Source: Granulicella mallensis (lineage in GTDB: Bacteria; Acidobacteriota; Terriglobia; Terriglobales; Acidobacteriaceae). From it: 64,000 nucleotides of DNA. Within the stretch, counting starts at the first letter, position 1; every line of letters starts with the position of its first letter. The stretch covers positions 62,001-126,000 of the forward strand of contig NZ_JACHIO010000002.1 of assembly GCF_014203225.1 (NCBI RefSeq). The letters run 5' to 3'. The notes beneath the pieces were generated by a model. The model did no database searches. It had not been told where the DNA came from and worked only from the letters and a program-made list of their open reading frames with translations. Position numbers and translations under genes: made by a program. Below, in pieces: positions 28,154-36,460 of this stretch.

Positions 28154-29485
28154 ATGAAAAGAGTTTCTATTTTCAACGTGAGCGTTTGGGGTCTTTCTTT
28201 CCTCTTATCAGGTGTGCGCTGTGCTTCTGCACAAAGCGTGCCCGCATGCGCCTCTCCCTGGACTGCAGGTATGAGCGTGACCGTTGGCGAGGTGGTTTCA
28301 TACAATGGTGAAAACTATCGAGCGCTACAGGCCGAGACATTTGCTGTTTCAAACTGGCAGCCTCCGAATGTACCAGCACTTTGGACGTTGGTAGGTGCGT
28401 GCGGATCTAGTACGACGACACCACCACCGCCACCGCCGCCGCCCTCCAACCCTCCGCCTACCAACCCGCCTCCGACATCAGGAAGTGGCAACGGGCGCGT
28501 TCTTATTGGCTATTGGCATGACTTCAGCAATGGTTCGGTCAACCTGCCTTTAGCCCAGGTCTCTTCCAATTTCGATGTGATTGATGTTGCTTTTGCCGGC
28601 ACGACCACCGACACGAGTACCATTTCGTTCGATGTGGACACTGTCGATATTGAAAGCGAGGCGCAGTTTATTGAGGACGTTGCCACGCTGCAAGGTCGCG
28701 GTAAAAAGGTCATACTCTCCATTGGCGGCGCGAACGGCAATGTTGCCTTGAACACGGCTCAAGACGTGACCAACTTTGTGAACTCTGTTTCCGGGCTGAT
28801 ACAGAAATTCGGGTTCAACGGAGTGGATATCGACATTGAGAACAATTCATTTGCCTTGATCTCCGGGGATAACGACTTTACCAACCCGAAGACACCGACC
28901 ACCGTGAATATGATCAATGCGTTACACCAACTGGCGAGTAAATTCCCCGGATTTATGCTGTCGTTTGCCCCTCAGATTGCGGACATACAGGAGGCGAATG
29001 TCGCCTACGTCTCCACCTTTGGCGATCAATTGCCTCTGGTGTGGGGGTGCAGAGATATTATGTCGTTCCTTCAGGTCCAGGATTACAACACCGGCGGAAC
29101 GAACGCTCTGGATGGCAAGAACTACACGGAAGGCACAGCTGATTTCCAGGTTGCGATGACCGAGCTGCTGCTGCATGGCTTCACCCTGGCCAACGGACAA
29201 AACTTTCCAGGCTTTCCCCCGGGACAGATAGCTTTCGGTGTACCCGCCAGCACGAGCGCCGGGGGAGGATTCACAGCACCAAGTGCCGTAGAGCAGGCAT
29301 TGAATTACCTCATTACCGGTGTGCCTTTTGGTGGCCAATATGTGCTGCAGAATCCGGCAGGGTATCCGGGGTTACGTGGCCTGATGACCTTCTCGATTAA
29401 TTGGGACGATGTCAATGGATTCGCATTGTCGAATACGATTGCGCCATACTTACACGGCCTGCCGGCGATCGCTGCTCCGCAATAG
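28154..29485 (+). CDS. Secreted GH18 chitinase with N-terminal chitin-binding module
   Basis: A 443-residue exported enzyme. AGGAG precedes the ATG. After the signal peptide comes a small CBM5/12-like module (about 30-85: ACASPWTAGMSVTVGEVVSYNGENYRA reads as A.SPW, Y.GE.V.Y.G..Y and the final WTLVG), then a Pro-rich linker with eight consecutive Pro. The GH18 barrel covers about 115-440. It carries VILSIGGANG (the SxGG strand) and GFNGVDIDIEN, the DxxDxDxE motif with catalytic Glu229 and Asp225/Asp227; the first Asp of the consensus is Asn here, a substitution that spares the key acids. It should cleave chitin or chitooligosaccharides from fungi or arthropods outside the cell. The DUF2278 gene follows after 31 bases and may be co-transcribed. 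Confidence 0.93.
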   Translation: MKRVSIFNVSVWGLSFLLSGVRCASAQSVPACASPWTAGMSVTVGEVVSYNGENYRALQAETFAVSNWQPPNVPALWTLVGACGSSTTTPPPPPPPPSNPPPTNPPPTSGSGNGRVLIGYWHDFSNGSVNLPLAQVSSNFDVIDVAFAGTTTDTSTISFDVDTVDIESEAQFIEDVATLQGRGKKVILSIGGANGNVALNTAQDVTNFVNSVSGLIQKFGFNGVDIDIENNSFALISGDNDFTNPKTPTTVNMINALHQLASKFPGFMLSFAPQIADIQEANVAYVSTFGDQLPLVWGCRDIMSFLQVQDYNTGGTNALDGKNYTEGTADFQVAMTELLLHGFTLANGQNFPGFPPGQIAFGVPASTSAGGGFTAPSAVEQALNYLITGVPFGGQYVLQNPAGYPGLRGLMTFSINWDDVNGFALSNTIAPYLHGLPAIAAPQ

Positions 29486-29516
29486 GATCTATCATCGACG
29501 CATAGAGGAAAGATCT

Positions 29517-30161
29517 ATGCCGATTACTAATTACAGCGTTCTGCAGGGCCTGCCAACAGCAGGCAAAGTTGTCACCGGTACGAGCACCCACTACCAGATC
29601 ACCATGCAGGCCACCGGCGGCCCCTTTACCGTCGCTGTCAATATCGAGTCTACCGATGGCTCCGAGGTACTCTATGCCATCGTCGAGGGCTTCCAACCGC
29701 CCGATCCAGCAGGACTCCTTGCCCTCAAATCCGGCATGCACTCTCTGCCTAGTACCTCTGGCGGCCTCGCACTGGATTTCGTACGTGAGGAGGTGAGCGG
29801 CAAACCGATGATCACCCTCGCTCAGATGACCCTTCTGCCTGAGAGCGAAAGGATTGGCGATCACGCCACTCCACTCGAGAACGCCGTCGATACCTTGCTC
29901 AACCAAGCCGTCGCCGAAAAGGGAATGATCTTTGCCTTTGGCAGCGCCTACGCCGATAGCGGCAAGGTGGACGGTATCCACGACATCCACATGAACCAGG
30001 GCAACCCCATCAGCACCTTTGGCAAGGACAATGGCATCTGGCAGGATGGCGCTATTTTCACCTATCTACCGTCTACTGCAACCTGGACCGCCATCTTCAT
30101 CGCCTTCCAGACCGAGTCATGGAACACCGACAGCTCTGGCAATCCGCTCAGCAATGGCTAA
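29517..30161 (+). CDS. DUF2278 (YukJ-like) family protein
   Basis: The ATG at 29517 with GAGGAAAG at 29505-29512 is the clear start; an upstream in-frame start would overlap the chitinase gene. The 214-residue product has no signal peptide or membrane segment. Family blocks are DGIHDIHMNQGN (about 149-160), DNGIWQDGAIFTYLP and WTAIFIAFQTESWNTD near the end, all typical of the DUF2278/YukJ family, whose biochemical role is unknown. The conserved His and Asp residues of DGIHDIHMNQGN suggest a metal or phosphate site, but that is only inference. The short distance to the chitinase gene suggests a shared transcript. Confidence 0.85.
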   Translation: MPITNYSVLQGLPTAGKVVTGTSTHYQITMQATGGPFTVAVNIESTDGSEVLYAIVEGFQPPDPAGLLALKSGMHSLPSTSGGLALDFVREEVSGKPMITLAQMTLLPESERIGDHATPLENAVDTLLNQAVAEKGMIFAFGSAYADSGKVDGIHDIHMNQGNPISTFGKDNGIWQDGAIFTYLPSTATWTAIFIAFQTESWNTDSSGNPLSNG

Positions 30162-30376
30162 AGCTGCCGAAGCAAGGTCCGGGCCCGAATGCGATCATTC
30201 GTTTGATCATCCTCTGCGGGTTATCCAAGCTATATCAGACACCCGCAACCCCTCTTAGGCGCCGAACCAAGTTGGGGTAGAACGCTAAATGGGTCAATGC
30301 ACATACATTCTTTATATGTTTCAGCGTCTACTGGGGCCAGAAGTGCGGATCTGATCCGACTCTGGAGGAAATAGCA

Positions 30377-30769
30377 ATGAAATCGATTACTCGTTTTATC
30401 ACAGCAGTGGTGGCAGTTATGTTGATGGTCACCGTACTGTGTCCCGCGCAGGACGCCAAGGCGAAGAATCTGGGCACGGCGTCGGCGTTCAATGGCAAGA
30501 AGCTCGAGATGAAGGACAACGGAGTGGCCGCGTACCTCCTGTCTTTCACGGCGGGGAAAGAGTTCGAGGCCACCACGGACGGCCTGAAGAATACCGATGT
30601 GCACCTTTTCGTCTACGACTCCACAGGCGCGGAAGTCGCTAAGGATGTCTCATCCGGACCGAAGTGTTCGGTTAAGTTCACGCCGGAGAAGGACGGGCAG
30701 TACAAGTTTGTCATCAAGAACGCCGGGGGAATCAACACGGTGACCTTCAATGTAAGGGTCGCTAAATGA
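30377..30769 (+). CDS. Small secreted protein with PPC-like beta-sandwich
   Basis: A 130-residue protein with a signal peptide (about 1-26) and GGAGG at about 30363-30367, slightly far but plausible. The mature part AYLLSFTAGKEFEATTDGLKNTDV (shown in pieces: AYLLSFTAG, FEATTDG) followed by DVHLFVYDSTGAEVAKD and GQYKFVIKNAGG is the pattern of pre-peptidase C-terminal domains, with strand-turn-DxxLxVYD and YxFxIxN. Stand-alone versions occur in acidobacteria and planctomycetes. Probably periplasmic and binding rather than catalytic. Confidence 0.8.
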   Translation: MKSITRFITAVVAVMLMVTVLCPAQDAKAKNLGTASAFNGKKLEMKDNGVAAYLLSFTAGKEFEATTDGLKNTDVHLFVYDSTGAEVAKDVSSGPKCSVKFTPEKDGQYKFVIKNAGGINTVTFNVRVAK

Positions 30770-31289
30770 TGACTCGCCACTTGTCGAAAAGACACTAGGA
30801 TTCGCGTCCGATGGCTTTCGAACGAAAGGTTCAGCAATCATCCCAACATCAGGTTGTCATGCTGCAAAGCAGAGACGGCCTGGTGGAGGGATGCTTGAAC
30901 AATAAAGCAAAGTACATCTATGTCCGATAACGGATATTCTGTATAGTGACAATGTAGCTGCAAAGCAATAACGTCGTAGCTCTGCAAAGCCAACGTGTCG
31001 TTGCCCCATCCTTAGAACAGGATTCGGAGGCGACAGATTGGGCTGAGATTCATTGCTTGTCTGCTGTGCCCTTTCTGCTTGCCCGCCACACTTGTCAATC
31101 CTTCTCATCTACGCAGCCCTGTCCATTCGACGAATGCGGATGGCCGTCGTCTCTCCTGTGGTTTGCCTCTACAGAAGTCTCCCCAAACGGTTCGCGGGCG
31201 ACGGCTGCTTTCGCTTCAACGTGGTCCATGATGCCACCCGGCTAGCGAAATAAGGATTCGCGGGCGAGATCCACCAGCAGGCCCAGCTC
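30770..31289. other. Gene-free, relatively AT-rich stretch
   Basis: The 520 bases hold no gene I can support. There are short repeated words (GCTGCAAAGC and variants near 30860, 30957 and 30990) and a small dyad TCCG-ATAA-CGGA near 30922-30933. Possible frames on both strands show no family similarity. It marks the left side of a gene-poor segment reaching to about 34.8 kb. Confidence 0.5.
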
Positions 31290-32357
31290 CTATTCCCTTA
31301 CCCCTACCTCTACCTCTACCTCTACCTCTACCTCTACCTCTACCCCCATTTGACTGTGAGGACTGACAAGACCATACAGCGTGGGCCGCTCCAGGAGATG
31401 CCAGGAAAGCGCCGCGTAGATAAAGGAAACGGCGAAGGCTATCGCTCTTGCAAGGAGGATATGATGCAAATGATTCCGGACAACAGAAATCACTGTGAAG
31501 TGGACCAGGTAAAAGCTGTAACTTATTCTTCCGAGGTACACCAGCGGTGTTAGCTTTAGCATTCCGACACCACGGCCACCCAGCGCCCATAACACAGCTC
31601 CCGCACAGCCGAGAAGACTGAGCTCGTACAGCCAGACGCTGGCTGAGACATTATTTGCACCGGCTTGAAACCACGGATACCGAGAAAACAGGAGCAGGAA
31701 GCATACCGAAATGCCGGTCAGTAGAAGACCATAAGCGCTGAGCTGTTCGAGAACCGTTCGATAATGACGCCAGGCGAGCGCGATTAGCGCTCCGATCGCC
31801 AGCAGGTCCATTCGGAAGGGAGTCGAGGTATGGATCGGCCAATGCCCTGGGAAAAAAGCAGTCGCGCCCCAGCGTAACAGGGGAGCTACGAGCACCAAGG
31901 TTCCCGCTAACCAAGCGAGAGCCGTCTCGCTAAGCCAGTAGACCGCAAAGGGCCACAGAATATAAAACTGCTCCTCCACTGCCAGCGACCACAGAACGGC
32001 GAGGGAATAGTGGTAAGACAGCTCCCCGAACGATGCAGTGTTCATCAGAAATACAAACAGATACCAATGATGCATCCAGCCGATACCAAACAAAATCGAT
32101 GTGAGGCCAAGGAAGAGAAGGTAGGGAGGAAGAATTCTTTGTATGCGGCGCTGATAAAACAAGGCCAGATAGCTGCTCCAAGTCTTATGTCTGCGCTGTT
32201 CCAGCAAAATTCCTGTGACAAGAAAGCCAGATAAAACGAAGAATAAGTCCACTCCAGTCCAGAGCAGATGGAAGCCAAAGGAGTGACTACCAAAAACCAT
32301 CAATACGGCAATGGCGCGGAGCCCGTCGAGCTGCACGATGCGTTTCGCATCTGTCAT
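31290..32357 (-). CDS. Acyltransferase 3 family membrane protein with repeat-encoded C-terminal tail
   Basis: From the ATG at 32357 it is 355 residues (a TTG at 32417 would add 20). It is an integral-membrane acyltransferase of the OafA/YrhL type with about ten hydrophobic helices. Near the N-terminus IVQLDGLRAIAVLMVFGSH gives the conserved Arg and His of the family, and GVDLFFVLSGFLVTG follows. Such enzymes O-acetylate or acylate polysaccharides and lipids from the inner membrane. The last 19 residues are mostly Val-Glu dipeptides encoded by a hexanucleotide repeat, clearly not part of the family core. The upstream sequence overlaps a truncated flavoprotein gene, so the locus was rearranged; the original promoter may have been lost. 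Confidence 0.85.
   Translation of the reverse strand: MTDAKRIVQLDGLRAIAVLMVFGSHSFGFHLLWTGVDLFFVLSGFLVTGILLEQRRHKTWSSYLALFYQRRIQRILPPYLLFLGLTSILFGIGWMHHWYLFVFLMNTASFGELSYHYSLAVLWSLAVEEQFYILWPFAVYWLSETALAWLAGTLVLVAPLLRWGATAFFPGHWPIHTSTPFRMDLLAIGALIALAWRHYRTVLEQLSAYGLLLTGISVCFLLLFSRYPWFQAGANNVSASVWLYELSLLGCAGAVLWALGGRGVGMLKLTPLVYLGRISYSFYLVHFTVISVVRNHLHHILLARAIAFAVSFIYAALSWHLLERPTLYGLVSPHSQMGVEVEVEVEVEVEVGVRE
31304..31344. repeat. Hexanucleotide tandem repeat (CTACCT)n
   Basis: Six complete copies of CTACCT and a partial seventh lie in the 3' end of the acyltransferase gene. On the coding strand they give repeated Val-Glu. Because the unit is 6 bases, a change in copy number alters only tail length and keeps the frame. 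Confidence 0.95.
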
Positions 32358-32364
32358 CTTTTGA

Positions 32365-32598
32365 TTACGGCGCTTCGCGTGTTGGCAGGCATGCGATGTT
32401 TGGGCAGGATCCGCCAATATATTGGCGTTCGATCAAAGCTGTTTTTTTTTCGCCTGATGCAAAGTTCCAGGCGATGTATTTTCCCGCCTCTCCACTACCT
32501 AGGACGATCGCGTCATATGATGACGCTGATGTTAGGGCAAGACCATATTGACTCGACTCGCGCATGGGCACAACCCTGTCTAAATTCTTAGAAGCCAT
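32365..32598 (-). pseudogene. Truncated N-terminus of a pyridine nucleotide-disulfide oxidoreductase
   Basis: Only 77 codons remain. They hold a good FAD-binding start (YDAIVLGSGEAGKYIAW, the GxGxxG fold) and the redox disulfide GGSCPNIACLP of the mercuric reductase / dihydrolipoamide dehydrogenase family, whose full proteins are about 450-480 residues. The frame stops just after that motif (REAP then TAA) and the sequence passes directly into the acyltransferase gene, with their reading frames overlapping. This looks like a deletion or recombination junction near 32365-32375. The fragment keeps the Cys pair but cannot form the enzyme. Confidence 0.8.
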
Positions 32599-33360
32599 TG
32601 ATATTCTCCGAAGTGATTACAGACAAGATTCTTGATAGTCCAATGGATGGCTTCTTTTTCGGCTATCCCAGTATCCGCTTATAACCGCCTTCTCCGCACG
32701 AAGGCTGAACTATAACGTTCCGAGTCTACGGACATTTGACTTGAACGTCTTTCGGTAATGAATCAGGCTTTCCGAAAATGCACGCCTATCCTGCCTTCTG
32801 GACGAATAATATCGGTGCCGCCGAATCTGTCGTTGGCTCCTGGATGAAGGCGTTCCTCTGCAGACGTAGTCGCCTGATCGACGAGGCACGCAAGTTCCAT
32901 CTATAAGCGATGAGGGGTATCGGGCTGTGCCCACCCGGCACGAGATCGAACCAAATCTTCACTATTATTAAGAATTAACAACTTGTGTAGGCGTGAATTT
33001 AGGTGTATTTCTGTTAACAGATCGCCTTTCGTCCTAGAGAGTTGCTGCAATAAGTTTTCATGAGCAATCACGGGCGCTGGGTAAGCGGAACGTTGAATAT
33101 GAGGCAGTGGCAAGCAGGGGGAGGGACGCTGAAAAATGGTGAAATCTCGCATCTGTTTTCGTCGGCAGCTACGGTTTAGCGATTGTCGCAGGGACACGAA
33201 TTACCTATAGATCTGGTCGCCTATGAGGTCCATTAATTGGGGGACGAGGAGACGGTAAGCGATCACAATTCCAATGTCCTATGTCAATCGAGCTTCGGCT
33301 GCTTCGAATCAAGCTACACCCGTTCCTTTCTGTTGTTAGCCGCTCTATTGCGAGGGATTT
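32599..33360. other. Gene-free stretch upstream of the AraC-type gene
   Basis: The 762 bases are AT-richer than average. Two reverse-strand frames (32710-32934 and 32901-33197) show no family similarity and unlikely composition. No tRNA, insertion-sequence end or strong hairpin was found. It may be decayed coding DNA belonging to the same rearranged segment as the flavoprotein remnant. Confidence 0.5.
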
Positions 33361-34335
33361 GTGCAGCAGCCTTTACTCACGCAACTTGATCAGTCAAAAG
33401 AGCGAATGAGCGGTGGCGAGCCTCACCTGACTAGGCCGCCGCTCATTCGCTCTGAGGTGGGATGGTTCACGCCTCCATTACTTGAATCTGAATCGTCCGG
33501 AATGGCGTCTCAAGTAATACTTTCTCGGTGGGTTCTCCCGGAACTAGCTTCTCCGATAGAATTCTCTTCCAGTGGCGCAGACGGTGCCCACATGCTTTTG
33601 TGTTCTCGCAAGCCGGCGAGAGGCGAATGGCAATTCGGTGGTAAGCCGTTTTATAGTGGCTCTGCTTCTGCTGACTCGCTCTGGATCAAAGAGCCATTTC
33701 AGGAAGCTAGAGCAATATATTATGAGGGTTTCACCTCCTTCCGCGTGTATCTGCCTCAAGCTCTATTGGCTGAGTGCTATGAGGCGGCATACGGCCGTCC
33801 TCCCAATGCAGAACTAGTCTTGTCGAAGACAAAACGTGTAGACTGCCCCACTCTCAAACACCTCGTCCGAATGTTGGTTGACGTCGATGACAATGGTGGT
33901 CCAGCTGGACCACTATTCATTGATGGCATAAGTTTGGCCATTGCATCTCGCTTGTTAGCACTCGACTCGAAAAGAGCGCAACTCAATTGTTCCGGAAAAG
34001 AGCCCTCGGCATTGTTGAGGTGGCGGCTAAATCGGTCGATCGAATACATCGAGGCCAACCTCTTGAAGCCGATATATCTGGTCGAACTCAGTAATGCCGT
34101 TGGACTTTCACGAATGCACTTTGCCGCTCAATTCCGCGCAGCCACCGGCTATACGCCAAATCGGTACATCCTTGGGCGAAAGATTGCTCACGCACAGACT
34201 CTACTCCGAAATCCTTCGATGTCAGTTGTTAACGTCGCGCTCGCGCTTGGATTCAGCACGCAGGCCCATTTCACATTTGTGTTCAAGAGTATTGTTGGAT
34301 ATCCTCCCGCTTACTGGCGGAAGCATTTTTCATAA
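33361..34335 (+). CDS. AraC family transcriptional regulator
   Basis: A 324-residue protein from GTG 33361; ATG 33406 (residue 16) or a later one is an alternative start. Residues about 225-322 are the double helix-turn-helix of the AraC family: IYLVELSNAVGLSRMHFAAQFRAATGYTPNRYILGRKIAHAQTLL (shown as LSNAVGLSRMHFAAQF and GYTPNRYI) and VNVALALGFSTQAHFTFVFKSIVGYPPAYWRK as the second helix pair. The N-terminal 200 residues are a poorly conserved sensing domain with no recognisable cupin motif. A 13-bp perfect inverted repeat spans the start region. The regulon is unknown; no obvious target gene is adjacent. Confidence 0.88.
   Translation: MQQPLLTQLDQSKERMSGGEPHLTRPPLIRSEVGWFTPPLLESESSGMASQVILSRWVLPELASPIEFSSSGADGAHMLLCSRKPARGEWQFGGKPFYSGSASADSLWIKEPFQEARAIYYEGFTSFRVYLPQALLAECYEAAYGRPPNAELVLSKTKRVDCPTLKHLVRMLVDVDDNGGPAGPLFIDGISLAIASRLLALDSKRAQLNCSGKEPSALLRWRLNRSIEYIEANLLKPIYLVELSNAVGLSRMHFAAQFRAATGYTPNRYILGRKIAHAQTLLRNPSMSVVNVALALGFSTQAHFTFVFKSIVGYPPAYWRKHFS
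33401..33451. repeat. Perfect inverted repeat over the start region of the AraC-type gene
   Basis: AGCGAATGAGCGG (33401-33413) pairs perfectly with CCGCTCATTCGCT (33439-33451) around a 25-base loop. The alternative ATG at 33406 lies inside the left arm and would be sequestered in the hairpin. Confidence 0.85.
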
Positions 34336-34781
34336 CCATGATCCTATGGCGTTCCAAATAGAAGCGAAGTTAAGCCGTAAGAGAATTTGTGATCCCAATA
34401 TTCTTGCGATCAAACGGCGATATAGCATTTCAGTCAAGAGGGCCTACAACGGGGGGTTCCGCTTTGATAGTGGCTGAGAAACGCAAAAAAGATTTTGATT
34501 CGACCCCAAGGGCTCGTCTCAAAGTGAAACTTTCGTTGATAGTCACATAGATCTGAAAGAAGAGTTGAGATTGATTTTCAACGATTTGCAAAAAACAGTG
34601 GTGGAAATGACGGTCTGATGACAGTTCAGCTTTGCAGCGCCAGTGTAGACGCAAAGTTGAAGTGTCCGGTTTCTGCAAAGCAAATCTGTCTAAGTGATTG
34701 ACGCGTACCGGACCATCGACCGTTGCGAGTATCCCACGATAATCGCGCTGTATGGACTGAACCTAGCAGCGTCAATATCAA
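34336..34781. other. Gene-free, AT-rich stretch
   Basis: Nothing convincing is coded in these 446 bases. Phrases such as the G-run before TTCCGCTTTGATAGTGGC near 34450 and GCAAAGTTGAAGTGTCCGG near 34650 recall ends of insertion sequences, but no terminal inverted repeats or transposase fragment can be shown. Confidence 0.4.
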
Positions 34782-35597
34782 TCAATCGAAATGTGGAAGC
34801 TCCGCCGCGAGCACTTCGAGAACTGGTGCGTCAGCTTTTCCAGGCTTCAATTTCAACCCCAGTTGATCTTGGAGAGCCGTGAAGAGGCCGGGGTAAACAG
34901 CTTGTTCGGGAACTCCGGCACCACGGTCCGGAGTCCAGCTGAGGTCGAAATCATAGGTTCCGACGAGGCTGGTTTGGTTGATAACCATTCGATCGCCGAC
35001 CTCTCGCATTCGTGTCAAGCTCTGAGCCATGTCGTCCATTGAAGTCGCGACTGCAACCATGTGTCCGTTGCGGATTGATAAGCTGCGAGGCTTTGCCAAA
35101 TCCGGAACGAGCCGTGTATGAGTGCTACTGACCACCAGTCCGAATATGGGTAGTTTTTTCTCAACAGATCTGACTCTAAGGTGGAAGCGCTCCGAAAGGA
35201 GAGCCTGCAGCATCATTTGGATTTCAGCCTCCTCATCCCGATCGGCACCCGCTGCACGAAAGGATGTTGCCTGTTCCTCGTCTATTATGGCCAATATGTC
35301 GAAGCGTTGTTTGTCTAGCCACTCAGGCCCTCCCAGGATCTGGGCGGCGCTCCTCAGGTTGAATGCTGCCTTGATCAGTTGACGAAGAGAATAGCCTTTA
35401 ATGGTGACGCGGTTACCTTCACTGTCCCAATCCTCGTTCGTGGAATCCGGCCGAGTTGGTCTCACCGTAGCTACCTCGAACGCCAGCGGTTTAGCCTTTG
35501 GCCCGCTCGACAGATTTTGCGCGAAACATGTGCCAATGCAACTCAGCAGAATGGCTCCTGCTCTGAGACGTTGAGAACACTTCTGGCTGCGTTTCAT
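34782..35597 (-). CDS. TIGR03435 family secreted protein
   Basis: A 271-residue protein with an N-terminal signal (RAGAILLSCIGTCFAQ). The pattern FEVATVRPT near 40, the middle YSLRQLIKAAFN with ILGGPEWLDKQRFDILA, the block MMLQALLSERFHLRVRSVEKKLPIFGLVV, and the ending VGTYDFDLSWTPD, GLFTALQDQLGLKLKPGKAD, VLEVLAAELP match the TIGR03435 family. This family is strongly expanded in acidobacteria and some planctomycetes and its function is unknown; it is predicted to be exported. Some members accompany BlaR1/MecI-like regulators, but none lies here. It is a single gene. Confidence 0.9.
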   Translation of the reverse strand: MKRSQKCSQRLRAGAILLSCIGTCFAQNLSSGPKAKPLAFEVATVRPTRPDSTNEDWDSEGNRVTIKGYSLRQLIKAAFNLRSAAQILGGPEWLDKQRFDILAIIDEEQATSFRAAGADRDEEAEIQMMLQALLSERFHLRVRSVEKKLPIFGLVVSSTHTRLVPDLAKPRSLSIRNGHMVAVATSMDDMAQSLTRMREVGDRMVINQTSLVGTYDFDLSWTPDRGAGVPEQAVYPGLFTALQDQLGLKLKPGKADAPVLEVLAAELPHFD

Positions 35598-35893
35598 GGA
35601 TGCCTTTCAAACCTAATAATCGAGCCGCATGCATCGGGCTGATGTCCTGGCCGAGTTAGAGCGCTTCTGTCGACCCGCGTCGATCACTCTTTGTTTGGCG
35701 CGATGTCGTTTGTGGACTGGATGCGATGGGGATATCTTCACACGGATCATCATCTCAGGCAGTTCAGGCGTTGATCGATACGCTGCCCCAAAAGGATGAG
35801 ATGGCAGAGGGAGCTTTCTTCCCTGCTGCCATCACCGAAAACGGGCTTTCACGTCATGTGCTGATTTTTAGGATGAAGTGAAAGAACAGCCCG

Positions 35894-36316
35894 TTACAGG
35901 ACTTCACTGAATGCGCTGGTCAGATCATTTGCCAGACCATTCGCATCCCGGCCTTCTATCCGATGTTTGGGAACGAAATAGACAAGTTCGCCATCTTTGA
36001 ATAATGCAATGGATGGAGACGAAGGTGGTATATCCGGGAAATAACCTCTGGCCCTTGCTGTGGCCTCAAGGTCCTGACCGGCGAAGACACTCACCCACCT
36101 ATCAGGTGTTTTTCCATTCCCGTTTGCCTTTGCCTGACGCAGTGCCGGCCTCGCCGTTCCTGCCGCACAGCCGCATACGGAGTTGATAAACAGAAGAGCC
36201 GAGCCAGTCTGGTTATTGAAAAAATTATCTACATCCTGAGGGGTCAATAATTCCTGAACGTCAACTTCGGTGACTTCGTCGCGAAAGGGTTTGACAAGCA
36301 ATGGGCTGTAGGGCAT
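35894..36316 (-). CDS. BrxA/BrxB-type bacilliredoxin
   Basis: A 140-residue cytoplasmic thioredoxin-fold protein. NSVCGCAAG at 46-53 contains the CGC active site (Cys48, Cys50) of YphP/YqiW-type bacilliredoxins, and the opening Y.P.L.KP.RDE and the ending PSIALFKDGELVYFVPKHRIEGRDA match the family over its full length. Known members remove bacillithiol from mixed disulfides on proteins; homologues in acidobacteria suggest that this lineage may use bacillithiol or a related thiol, but no biosynthesis gene is in the window. It is a single gene with GAGAAAT-type purines before the ATG. Confidence 0.93.
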   Translation of the reverse strand: MPYSPLLVKPFRDEVTEVDVQELLTPQDVDNFFNNQTGSALLFINSVCGCAAGTARPALRQAKANGNGKTPDRWVSVFAGQDLEATARARGYFPDIPPSSPSIALFKDGELVYFVPKHRIEGRDANGLANDLTSAFSEVL

Positions 36317-36460
36317 CTAATTTCTCCTTAGTGTTAGATCAACTATCCAAGCCAGTGCCTGAGCAGAACGCTCAGTGTTCGAGTATCCGAACTCCGATCA
36401 ATCTAATCCTCCCCTGACGAAGCGAAGATCAAAACCTCGTGAACAAAACAGCTCCATACC

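Noticed and set aside
30857-31253. Short frames on both strands in the 30.8-31.3 kb gap
   Set aside because: They overlap one another, have unlikely composition and no recognisable domain.
31304-31344. Phase-variable on/off switch
   Set aside because: The unit is 6 bases and lies at the 3' end, so length changes keep the frame and cannot switch the gene off.
32710-33197. Two reverse-strand frames upstream of the AraC-type gene
   Set aside because: There is no similarity to known families, no ribosome binding site and no regular protein-like pattern.
34336-34781. Remnant of an insertion sequence
   Set aside because: Some phrases recall insertion-sequence ends, but there are no terminal inverted repeats, target duplication or transposase fragment.
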